The notes under the pieces: generated by a model
Databases searched by the model: none
What the model was told of the DNA's origin: nothing
The model's input: the letters and a program-made list of their open reading frames with translations, nothing else
In this document: positions 1 through 6,109 of the stretch, one piece after another
How positions within the stretch are numbered: the first letter of the stretch is position 1
Layout: every line of letters begins with the position of its first letter
Assembly (NCBI GenBank): GCA_045125095.1
Contig: JBGVMW010000064.1
Span: 1 to 10,701 of the forward strand
Direction of reading: 5' to 3'
DNA: 10,701 nucleotides
DNA from: JBGVMW01 sp045125095
Lineage (GTDB): Bacteria > Bacillota > Clostridia > Lachnospirales > Lachnospiraceae
Translations under genes and position numbers: made by a program

Positions 1-4
1 TCAT
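1..4 (-). CDS. Start of a leftward gene that runs off the window (only the ATG is visible)
   Basis: The minus strand has an ATG at 4-2, preceded by CGGAGG (bases 18-13) with 8 nt of spacing, which is an ideal ribosome binding site. Only the start codon is inside the window, so no product can be named. It lies 158 nt beyond the possible small gene at 163-327 and on the same strand, so it probably continues the primase operon. The start is judged from the binding site alone. A second ATG at 10-8 is ruled out because it reads ATG-CTA-TGA. Confidence 0.4.
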
Positions 5-75
5 AGCATGAGCCTCCGGTTTGTATTATTTTGTGTGGTAACTTAATTATATCAAAACCATTGGTTTCATGCTAT
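3..75 (-). promoter_or_regulatory. Inverted-repeat hairpin over the ribosome binding site of the left-edge gene
   Basis: In leftward mRNA, ATAGCATGA (75-67) is exactly complementary to TCATGCTAT (11-3). An inner pair, GGTTT (59-55) with AAACC (22-18), extends the fold. The 3' arm covers bases next to and within the ATG at 4-2, and the GGAGG lies in the internal loop. This could control translation of the next gene, or could be a DNA-level site. The base pairing is seen; the role is inferred. Confidence 0.4.
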
Positions 76-113
76 TTTTATGCCAGTTATTATTGAATTT
101 TCAAGGTGCATAG

Positions 114-129
114 GCACATTTTAATGTGC
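114..129. repeat. Short perfect hairpin, GCACAT-TTTA-ATGTGC
   Basis: Six-base arms flank a TTTA loop in the 158-nt non-coding gap between the end of the small ORF at 163 and the next start at 4. There is no T-tract on either side, so it is a poor intrinsic terminator. It may be an mRNA processing or stability element. Confidence 0.3.
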
Positions 130-162
130 GAAGTTTGAGTTCTATTATATATATAACTGGTA

Positions 163-327
163 TCACTCCGGGAAAGTGGCTACAGTGGTTACACTGGCTA
201 CGACATCTTCCCAGTAAGCGGCACCACATTCCCTACAAGGAAATCTTCCTCTACTGGATACAAAGCTTCCAACTTCATATTCAGACAAATAGCTCTGACA
301 TTGACTCCCTGTATTCGTTTTTGGCAT
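163..327 (-). CDS. Possible 54-residue CxxC small protein, overlapping the primase 3' end in another frame
   Basis: This 54-codon frame starts at ATG 327-325 and stops with TGA at 165-163. GGAGAG (339-334) sits 6 nt upstream, a well-placed ribosome binding site. The frame lies almost wholly inside the primase gene, in a different frame, and continues 35 nt past its TAG. The protein has C10, a CRECG motif at residues 31-35 that suggests half of a zinc ribbon, and ends WEDVVASVTTVATFPE. That tail does not look like random out-of-frame sequence. Two readings are possible: a true overlapping gene, or the original C-terminus of the primase displaced by a frameshift. I cannot separate them from one sequence, and the family is not recognised. 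Confidence 0.35.
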   Translation of the reverse strand: MPKTNTGSQCQSYLSEYEVGSFVSSRGRFPCRECGAAYWEDVVASVTTVATFPE

Positions 328-3137
328 TGTGTTCTCTCCACACCTCCCGCATCCGGATAAGATGCAATATAGCCTCTCTCCTTAAATCCCTTGATGCATT
401 TGGTGTAAGAAAATCCTCCATCCTCCAAAGCACTGCGAAACTCACTTGCAATCACATAAACTTTGTTAGCTTCCACCATACCATAACAAGGCGTTGCATG
501 CTTTTCAAATCTGGTACGATTTGCAGCAATCCAGTCTGTGATATAAGCAAATGCTCTTACAATCACATCTTCCTTCTCCTGCTCCTTTGCATTGCTTAAA
601 AGTACAATACCAAGTTCCACCGCTTCCTTCCAAGCAATATCCTTGTCTGCGTTAAATACTGAAACCGATGAATACCAGTCAGCTAATGAAAGAACGGCAA
701 TGGTATCCAGATGCACACCGATATCACCTTTATTCAGATTGGAAAATTTCTGCACCAAAGTATCTCTCATAGTTTCAAAATCCTCGTGCATCTTTTTCTT
801 ATTCATAATCACTTCATCAATAAGATACTGAATAAACATTCTCCCGGCAAAGCCATAATTACTCTCGCTAATGCGATGAACCTCTCTGCCATATTCCGGA
901 TTACTAACAGGCTGACCATAAAGTTCCAACACCCTGCTGTTCACACCATCCATGGAATTTTCACTTGCCAGCGGCTGTTCTCCAGTACTAATGATACTGT
1001 TTCTCCATGTCGGTACATCTTGAAGACCGCCATTCTTAGCGCCTCTTGTCTTTCCGTACCCATTACCAAGGGAATACACAATCAGTGACGGAGATAAGCG
1101 TTTCTCTTTTAACACCTGCAACTCATCCAAACCAAGTGGCAAATGCTTTAATGTCCCTGCCTTTCTTTCTAGACCGACTGCCGTACTGTTAAAATTACCC
1201 ATCAGCGTTAATGGGTCTCCCCAGATAGAAAGAGCAAATTTAAGGATTGCAGTCTTTCCACTTCTGGAAGAATGCCACAAATGAAGAATGATAACGCGCA
1301 TCTGTAACAGTTCCAATAACGGAGATACAAAAGACGCTGCTAAAATCGCCCTTGCGAATGTTTCCTCTCGCAGCTTCAACGCCATCTGCATCCAAACTTC
1401 AAAACTCCCACTTTCATTTAGGCTATCCACCAGTTCGGTACCTTCGTTATTCTCATATAAAACCTCGCCATCCACTACATAAGGAAAGAACTCCTTCCCC
1501 ATCCAACCAATTCTGTCCGTACTTCTGACAAAAGGAATCTTTCTCTCATTCTCAGACTCATAAGCACCAATATAGCGAACCACACCTTCTGCATTATCTG
1601 ATGATACCGGAACACCATAATCCGCATACTGAATAATCTTATTCTTATTAAGCACTGTGGATCTGGATGCTACGATTTTCTTCCACTTATGATTTCTGCG
1701 ATAAGACAGCTCATATTTCTCCGTACCATTATCTACATTCTCAGTGCGCTTACTAATAATAAGTGGCTCACCGCAAAGAGTTTCACAAAAAGCAACACCT
1801 TCTTCTGCTCTGACAACCTCCACACCATTCGTATCAGAAATGCGATACCCTCTTGGTGTCATAGCACCCTTGGTATCCATTCCTTTCAAGCAAATTTCCG
1901 TTGGTTCCAAGTCAAAGTCATCTAAGGCACTCCTAGACTGCTTTTCCGCCTCTATTTTTACCACTTTCTCAAAATCACGAAGTCCGATTCCTGCCTGCTT
2001 TGCCATTGCCTTAATCTTGGAATACTCGATAGGACAATACTCTTTTGCATATGGAAGGAGTTTTACCACATAAGGGTCAAACAGATACTCTATTGTCGGA
2101 TGTTCTTTCTTTACAATATTTCCTATCTGTTCTTCTTTGGATAACAGCGTAAACACCACAGGAGCCTTTACACCACATCCACCTTTCGGACATTTAAATC
2201 CCAACGCACTGTTAATATAAAAACAAGTACAAGGTTTCTTTGCGCTCTGGCATTGCTGCACTTTTGCCTCGGTTTCTTCATAGGAATATCCAGCATACAG
2301 GGAACTCCACTCATGTGATTTCTCTACACCATCTTTTGCAAGTGCAATATTGGAAAGTGCAGCCTTCCACTCAGGCTCCGTTACTGCATTTGGCTCTTCT
2401 AATAACTTACGTGCAAATCTGCATCCATCCATAATTCTGTCTGCACTACCAACCACACGCTCGTCTACCTCAAATACCGTATTCTCTGCAACAGGTTCTT
2501 CGTAGAACTCCTCAAAATCTTCAAGGGAATAAAAAATGCCGTTATCAACAATGACACGACACTCCGGTTTTTCATTATTCAATTTGTGATTCAGACTTCC
2601 CGGTGCTCTGTACATATGCGAAAGGTTGAATACCTGGTCAAGTTTCCAACCATTCTCTGCAAATACACCTGTCAAATACTTTCCAAAACCCTTATAGATT
2701 GCAGCTACATATTTTCTTTTTTCCTCTTCCGTTGTATCAATCGGAACACCAAATATATAATATGCATACAGACCATACCCGGAATCTACGATAACGGACG
2801 GTTTCTTGGGTAAGCTGTTTAGAATCTCCATTGCAGCTTGCTTTGTCGGTGGTAGGTTCTGTTCCTTATGTGCAAGTCCCAGAACATCTGCATCTGCTAC
2901 AAGTGCATTTACCATTATGATGTCATCATCTGAACCTCTTACCCCCAAGGGCAAATCCATTCTTCTGGGATTCGGATTAAGGTAAACATTCTCTGTTTCC
3001 CCTTTTTCAACAACGTATTCATATGCCCCATCCACATCCGTTGAATCAAATTGTCTGTTTACACCATCCGGTAGCGTTGTTACAATCTGTTTCCCTCCAC
3101 CACGGAAGATGTATTCATAAAATTGCTTATTATCCAT
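198..3137 (-). CDS. Primase-helicase of a mobile element (AEP primase plus DUF927/AAA+ helicase)
   Basis: This 979-residue protein probably primes and unwinds DNA for replication of an integrative or phage-like element. The N-terminus resembles an archaeo-eukaryotic primase: metal-binding DAD at 82-84, DSGYG at 118-122, a third acid at D167, and RAPGSLNHK at 177-185, as in element-encoded primases. A cysteine cluster follows (C296, C303, C305, C316, C321), likely a zinc site. The C-terminal half is a DUF927-type helicase with Walker A HSSRSGKT (622-629), Walker B LPLGLDE (666-672), a sensor-like STGEQPL and a candidate arginine finger in NSRVLEL. The start is supported by GAGGTGG (3151-3145), 7 nt upstream and inside the end of the preceding small gene, so the two are probably translationally coupled. 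The last codons overlap a different frame ending VTTVATFPE, so the true C-terminus is uncertain. Confidence 0.88.
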   Translation of the reverse strand: MDNKQFYEYIFRGGGKQIVTTLPDGVNRQFDSTDVDGAYEYVVEKGETENVYLNPNPRRMDLPLGVRGSDDDIIMVNALVADADVLGLAHKEQNLPPTKQAAMEILNSLPKKPSVIVDSGYGLYAYYIFGVPIDTTEEEKRKYVAAIYKGFGKYLTGVFAENGWKLDQVFNLSHMYRAPGSLNHKLNNEKPECRVIVDNGIFYSLEDFEEFYEEPVAENTVFEVDERVVGSADRIMDGCRFARKLLEEPNAVTEPEWKAALSNIALAKDGVEKSHEWSSLYAGYSYEETEAKVQQCQSAKKPCTCFYINSALGFKCPKGGCGVKAPVVFTLLSKEEQIGNIVKKEHPTIEYLFDPYVVKLLPYAKEYCPIEYSKIKAMAKQAGIGLRDFEKVVKIEAEKQSRSALDDFDLEPTEICLKGMDTKGAMTPRGYRISDTNGVEVVRAEEGVAFCETLCGEPLIISKRTENVDNGTEKYELSYRRNHKWKKIVASRSTVLNKNKIIQYADYGVPVSSDNAEGVVRYIGAYESENERKIPFVRSTDRIGWMGKEFFPYVVDGEVLYENNEGTELVDSLNESGSFEVWMQMALKLREETFARAILAASFVSPLLELLQMRVIILHLWHSSRSGKTAILKFALSIWGDPLTLMGNFNSTAVGLERKAGTLKHLPLGLDELQVLKEKRLSPSLIVYSLGNGYGKTRGAKNGGLQDVPTWRNSIISTGEQPLASENSMDGVNSRVLELYGQPVSNPEYGREVHRISESNYGFAGRMFIQYLIDEVIMNKKKMHEDFETMRDTLVQKFSNLNKGDIGVHLDTIAVLSLADWYSSVSVFNADKDIAWKEAVELGIVLLSNAKEQEKEDVIVRAFAYITDWIAANRTRFEKHATPCYGMVEANKVYVIASEFRSALEDGGFSYTKCIKGFKERGYIASYPDAGGVERTQCQKRIQGVNVRAICLNMKLEALYPVEEDFLVGNVVPLTGKMS

Positions 3138-3139
3138 TT

Positions 3140-3307
3140 TTATGCCACCTCATTCTTATTAGAAGACCCGGACTTTTTACTCTGTTCTTCCAACATATTT
3201 TTGACAGCATAGTACGGAGTCGGGTCAACAACACCGCAAGCATTACGCATTGCTATCATCTGTCTTTTTAATTTGCGTTTTTCACGCTGTTTTGTTCTGT
3301 CTCTCAT
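3140..3307 (-). CDS. Small basic hypothetical protein (55 residues)
   Basis: Start chosen at ATG 3307-3305 because AAGGAGGAG lies directly upstream. A longer frame from 3367 exists but has no ribosome binding site. The protein has a very basic N-terminus (MRDRTKQREKRKLKRQ), a central CGVVDPTPYYAV stretch and a charged, serine/lysine-rich tail. There is no membrane segment or enzyme motif. The basic start suggests nucleic-acid binding, but this is a guess. It sits between the small HTH gene and the primase, only 2 nt before the primase ATG, so it probably belongs to the replication operon. I do not recognise the family. Confidence 0.65.
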   Translation of the reverse strand: MRDRTKQREKRKLKRQMIAMRNACGVVDPTPYYAVKNMLEEQSKKSGSSNKNEVA

Positions 3308-3396
3308 AATCTCCTCCTTATCTCTAGGCCCACTTCCCCCTTGGAATGATTTTAAGGTCTCACCCATTAAATTGAGGACTGACCGGGCCTAGCCCA
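3308..3396 (-). promoter_or_regulatory. Structured spacer between the HTH gene and the 55-residue gene
   Basis: In leftward mRNA, CTAGGCCC (3392-3385) can pair with GGGCCTAG (3331-3324), an exact 8-bp match. The second arm ends a few bases before the AAGGAGG of the next gene. Shorter internal pairs such as CTCA/TGAG lie between the arms. The spacer is unusually long and G/C-rich for this tight operon. It could tune translation or uncouple expression of the downstream genes. The pairing is seen; the function is inferred. Confidence 0.35.
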
Positions 3397-3585
3397 TTAT
3401 TTTGTTTTTTCATGTTTTGCCCTAACTGCTGCAATACCATTTCTGACCATTGCTTTCTTGTCAGGACTTAGTTCCTTGCGAAGCCATTTGACCATCGTCA
3501 TTTCAGAAATGCCAATAGCATCGGCCACTTCCCACTGCTTCACATTTGCAATTCGGATTTCATTTCTCAAATCTTCATTACACAT
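3397..3585 (-). CDS. Small helix-turn-helix DNA-binding protein (62 residues)
   Basis: The protein is essentially one helix-turn-helix unit: VKQWEVADAIGISEMTMVKWL reads as the two helices of an XRE-like or phage-type fold, followed by a basic tail. It probably acts as the repressor, or excision/replication regulator, of the element. The start is placed at ATG 3585 because AAGGAGGT (3601-3594) is then 8 nt away. The upstream in-frame ATG at 3591, two codons earlier, would leave only 2 nt. It is the first gene after a good sigma-A promoter at 3670-3642. A palindrome at that promoter's start point, repeated upstream of the divergent gene, is a plausible binding site for this protein, though that is inference. 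Confidence 0.72.
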   Translation of the reverse strand: MCNEDLRNEIRIANVKQWEVADAIGISEMTMVKWLRKELSPDKKAMVRNGIAAVRAKHEKTK

Positions 3586-3618
3586 ACCCATTTACCTCCT
3601 TGACAGATTTTTGTTTTG

Positions 3619-3636
3619 TGTAATACAATTATTACA
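3619..3636. promoter_or_regulatory. Palindromic operator TGTAATACAATTATTACA
   Basis: Perfect 7-base arms (TGTAATA/TATTACA) flank CAAT. The site overlaps the predicted transcription start of the leftward promoter (-10 at 3647-3642), where bound repressor would block initiation. Its first 12 bases recur inverted at 3703-3714. The likely ligand is the HTH protein at 3397-3585. Confidence 0.5.
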
Positions 3637-3641
3637 ACATC

Positions 3642-3670
3642 ATAATACTTGTTTATACAAATTCTTTCAA
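3642..3670 (-). promoter_or_regulatory. Sigma-A promoter of the HTH/primase operon
   Basis: The minus strand reads TTGAAA (3670-3665), a 17-nt spacer and TATTAT (3647-3642). This is close to the consensus with ideal spacing. The start point would fall near 3635, inside the palindrome at 3619-3636, leaving a leader of about 50 nt before the HTH gene. Confidence 0.62.
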
Positions 3671-3702
3671 TGGGGTTTTGTAAGCAATATAGAATTGGTA
3701 GC

Positions 3703-3714
3703 AATTGTATTACA
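3703..3714. promoter_or_regulatory. Inverted second copy of the operator, AATTGTATTACA
   Basis: These 12 bases are the exact reverse complement of 3619-3630 and lie 72 bp from it. They are 22 bp before the ATG of the rightward gene at 3737. The position suits repression of that gene or looping between the two sites. A clear -35 for the rightward gene is not visible; a TATAGAAT at 3688-3695 is a weak -10 candidate. Confidence 0.42.
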
Positions 3715-3736
3715 TTTAACGAAAGGGGTTCACTTT

Positions 3737-4636
3737 ATGAGCTTTACAATGTCATTTCGAACCGGGAAAGATGGAGAACCTGTTTTTGGGGAAAGACCAC
3801 TATTCAGAGAAGAATTTCTAAAGAAAATCTATGACGGCAGATTAAATATAAGCGCACAGCTTGGTGAAATGTTTACAGACTTTATTTCTATGGAAGGAAA
3901 TATCGCAAACAGTAATCATCCTTTTATTCAGGCTGCTGGGGATACCTGCGAAGGAATCACATCCGATTCCTACTTTTTTGTTCACTTGAAAGAATATGTA
4001 GATTTAGGAATTGAAAATAAAAGTTTTTTTGAAGAATCTGGCTTTATGTTTTTTCTGGAATCACAGGGATTAAGCCTTCCGGCCATGCACTACACCTTGG
4101 TTATGAAGGAAGGACAAGAAAATAGATCTGTAGAAGATTTCATAGAAGAAAATGACGATATGTCACCACTGGAACGAATGATGCGTGGATATGTGGCTGC
4201 CAAAGATATAATCTATGATGTTCCTCTCACTACTTATGAATGTGAAACCGTCGAAGATGCCTGCATTGCTTCTTTGCACTTCTTAATTACACATGAGTGC
4301 AATATCTTAAAGTGCCGGAACTGCGGGAAATATTTTATTGCTGAACGTTCCGATGCCAAATACTGTGACAGAACCAGCCCCTTCAATACCAAAACAACTT
4401 GTAAAATTGATGGCGCTCAGAGAACTCACCGAACACATTCCAATGAAAACAATTTAGATAAACAAATCCGTCTAAAGAAAAAAGCTCGATATCAATACTA
4501 CTACCGCCACAGCAATAACGAAAAGGCTTGTAAAGATTATGATAATTTTATGGATACCTTAAAAACCATGCAAACAGATCTAAAATCCGGTGCTATCACC
4601 GAAAAACAATTTATGGCTTGGCTTGAGGAACAATAA
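3737..4636 (+). CDS. Zinc-finger protein of unknown function (DUF6076-like), element cargo
   Basis: This 299-residue protein starts at the ATG preceded by GAAAGGGG about 8 nt upstream; the frame is open further upstream but without a binding site. The N-terminal 180 residues are acidic and carry no motif I know. The C-terminal part has a Cys-rich centre: C193 and C196 (CRNCGKYF), C210 (KYC) and C222 (TTC), then a basic stretch with repeated RTH and RYQYYYRH. This resembles CGNR-like or recombinase-associated zinc fingers and matches my memory of DUF6076 proteins from clostridial mobile elements; that label is from memory. It is divergent from the HTH/primase operon, shares a dyad operator region, and ends at a strong terminator. 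It is the last element gene before the host cluster. Confidence 0.7.
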   Translation: MSFTMSFRTGKDGEPVFGERPLFREEFLKKIYDGRLNISAQLGEMFTDFISMEGNIANSNHPFIQAAGDTCEGITSDSYFFVHLKEYVDLGIENKSFFEESGFMFFLESQGLSLPAMHYTLVMKEGQENRSVEDFIEENDDMSPLERMMRGYVAAKDIIYDVPLTTYECETVEDACIASLHFLITHECNILKCRNCGKYFIAERSDAKYCDRTSPFNTKTTCKIDGAQRTHRTHSNENNLDKQIRLKKKARYQYYYRHSNNEKACKDYDNFMDTLKTMQTDLKSGAITEKQFMAWLEEQ

Positions 4637-4640
4637 AACG

Positions 4641-4687
4641 AGGCATTACAGATTTATGAATTTATCTGTAATGCCTATGTTTTTTTC
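4641..4687. terminator. Strong intrinsic terminator after the zinc-finger gene, probably bidirectional
   Basis: A perfect 13-bp stem (4641-4653 with 4664-4676) and 10-nt loop is followed rightward by a run of seven T. Read leftward, the stem is followed by CGTTTTATTG, so it may also stop transcripts coming from the rlmD side. Confidence 0.85.
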
Positions 4688-4911
4688 TATTCTATTAAAA
4701 AAATACTATATGCAAGTTGCATTGACTTTTGCCATCTATCCCATAGCTACACCCCTACATTTTATACATAGTATATCTTCAAAACTACGCTTCGACAGGA
4801 ACATTTTCCGAACAGATATGTTTCCGAGTAGACAATAGTTTTAGTCTCTTTTATGATAAGCAAAAATCGTAATCATCAAGAAAACCTTTATTTTAAGGTA
4901 TTCTTGGGTGG
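4688..4911. other. Non-coding junction between the mobile element and the host gene cluster
   Basis: No convincing gene is present. It contains a 6-bp-arm palindrome ATGCAA-G-TTGCAT at 4710-4722. It also has two direct repeats spaced 16 bp apart, TTTCCGAACAGA (4805-4816) and TTTCCGAGTAGA (4821-4832), with a degenerate third, TTCGACAG, at 4791-4798. This is the likeliest place for an element end or recombinase site, but no core duplication is visible because the other end is outside the window. Confidence 0.35.
4877..4906 (-). terminator. Hairpin downstream of rlmD, possible weak terminator
   Basis: CAAGAAAACCTT (4877-4888) pairs with AAGGTATTCTTG (4895-4906) with one mismatch around a 6-nt loop. 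It lies 6 nt past the rlmD stop. On the leftward transcript the 3' arm is itself U-rich, but the run of T after the stem is short and interrupted, so termination is uncertain. Confidence 0.4.
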
Positions 4912-6057
4912 TTACTTTTTCACCTTAGACATCAATACTACCGTCTCCACGTGTCCTGTAAAACAAAACATATCCACTGGCCAGGCGCCTTCTGCCCGAT
5001 AGCCTTTCTTGGTGAAATAATCCAAATCTCTGGCTAATGTCTCTGGATTGCAGGAAATATACACTACCTTTTCCGGCTTCATTCTGCTTACGGAATCAAT
5101 AAATTGCTCCGTGCTTCCACTTCTTGGCGGATCCATCATCACCACATCCACATGGACATTTTGCTCTGCTAATTCCTCCATGAAAATACCGGCATCCTTG
5201 CAATAGAACTGGATATTTTCCACCTTATTTCTTCTGGCATTGGAAATAGCATCCTTTACTGCTGCCTCATTTAATTCCACGCCAATAACCTGCTTCACAT
5301 GACGGCTGACAGCCATACCAATGGTACCAATGCCACAGTAGGCATCAAGAACCGTTTCCCCACCGGTGAAACCTGCCACCTCAATGGCTTTCTTATACAG
5401 AACCTCTGTCTGCTTTGGATTTACCTGATAGAAGGATTTTGGAGAAATACGGAAGGTATAGCCCATTAATTTATCTTCAATGAAGCCCTTGCCGTATAGC
5501 ACCTTTTCTTTGTCCCCAAGTACAAAGGTTGTCTTCTTATCATTCATACTCTGCACAATTGTTGTAATCTCCGGGTGCTTTTCTACCAGTTCTTTTACAA
5601 ATAATTTCCCAGATGGAAAAACCGGAGAAGCGGTAACTAGCACTACCATAATCTGATTCGTAGAAAACCCACGGCGTACTAACACATGACGAAGGAAACC
5701 ATAACCAGAATCCTCATCATAGGTTTTTATTTTGTAAGGACGTAGCATGTCCCAGATTGTCTTAATAATTTCAGAAGATTTCTTATCCTCTATCTGGCAT
5801 TGTTCTACCTGAATAATCTTGTGGGAACCTTCCTCATAAATGCCATAGCAAGGTTTCCTCTTGTCAGTCATGCCAAACACCGCATGGACTTTATTTCTAT
5901 AGTAATATGGGAAATACATTCCACTTATGGGATGTACCGAACAGCGTTTCTTAAGCAGTTTTCGTACTTCCTTCTCTTTTATTTCTAATTGCTCCTCATA
6001 AGGAATTCCCTGATAACGACATCCGCCACATTTTTTTGCATATCTACATGGTTCCAT
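4912..6057 (-). CDS. rlmD: 23S rRNA (uracil-C5) methyltransferase, RlmD/RlmCD (TrmA family)
   Basis: This SAM-dependent enzyme makes 5-methyluridine in 23S rRNA (U1939, and in some Firmicutes also U747, where it is called RlmCD). The 381-residue form from ATG 6057 is preferred because AAAGGAGA lies just upstream; an earlier in-frame ATG at 6084 has no binding site. The protein begins directly with the iron-sulphur motif C4-x5-C10-GG-C13, with a fourth ligand at C87, and lacks the N-terminal TRAM domain of many relatives. Other landmarks are FYQVNP (209-214), the SAM loop DAYCGIGTIG (238-247), DPPRSG (309-314), nucleophile C336 in YISCNPETLARDL, and E371 in GHVETVVLM. It is the last gene of the folD-antiporter-rlmD cluster. 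Which uracils it modifies cannot be told from the sequence. Confidence 0.92.
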   Translation of the reverse strand: MEPCRYAKKCGGCRYQGIPYEEQLEIKEKEVRKLLKKRCSVHPISGMYFPYYYRNKVHAVFGMTDKRKPCYGIYEEGSHKIIQVEQCQIEDKKSSEIIKTIWDMLRPYKIKTYDEDSGYGFLRHVLVRRGFSTNQIMVVLVTASPVFPSGKLFVKELVEKHPEITTIVQSMNDKKTTFVLGDKEKVLYGKGFIEDKLMGYTFRISPKSFYQVNPKQTEVLYKKAIEVAGFTGGETVLDAYCGIGTIGMAVSRHVKQVIGVELNEAAVKDAISNARRNKVENIQFYCKDAGIFMEELAEQNVHVDVVMMDPPRSGSTEQFIDSVSRMKPEKVVYISCNPETLARDLDYFTKKGYRAEGAWPVDMFCFTGHVETVVLMSKVKK

Positions 6058-6079
6058 TTGTTTCTCCTTTATTGGCAAT

Positions 6080-6091
6080 TGCACTAGTGCA
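6080..6091. repeat. Perfect 12-bp palindrome TGCACTAGTGCA in the antiporter-rlmD gap
   Basis: The palindrome lies in the 52-nt spacer between the antiporter stop and the rlmD start, about 15 nt before the rlmD ribosome binding site. It could be an operator or a small mRNA hairpin (4-bp stem, CTAG loop). Confidence 0.3.
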
Positions 6092-6109
6092 TTCTCTTTT
6101 CTTTAACTA

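Noticed and set aside
126..599. Open frame of 157 codons on the plus strand opposite the primase gene
   Set aside because: It lies antisense to a well-supported coding region, has no ribosome binding site and low-complexity composition; a shadow frame.
4791..4797. TGTCGAA on the minus strand as a Spo0A box
   Set aside because: A single 7-base match with no nearby promoter or sporulation gene; expected by chance.
4810..4826. CGAACAGATATGTTTCCG as a LexA (SOS) box
   Set aside because: The spacing does not fit the GAAC-N4-GTTC rule and no SOS gene follows.
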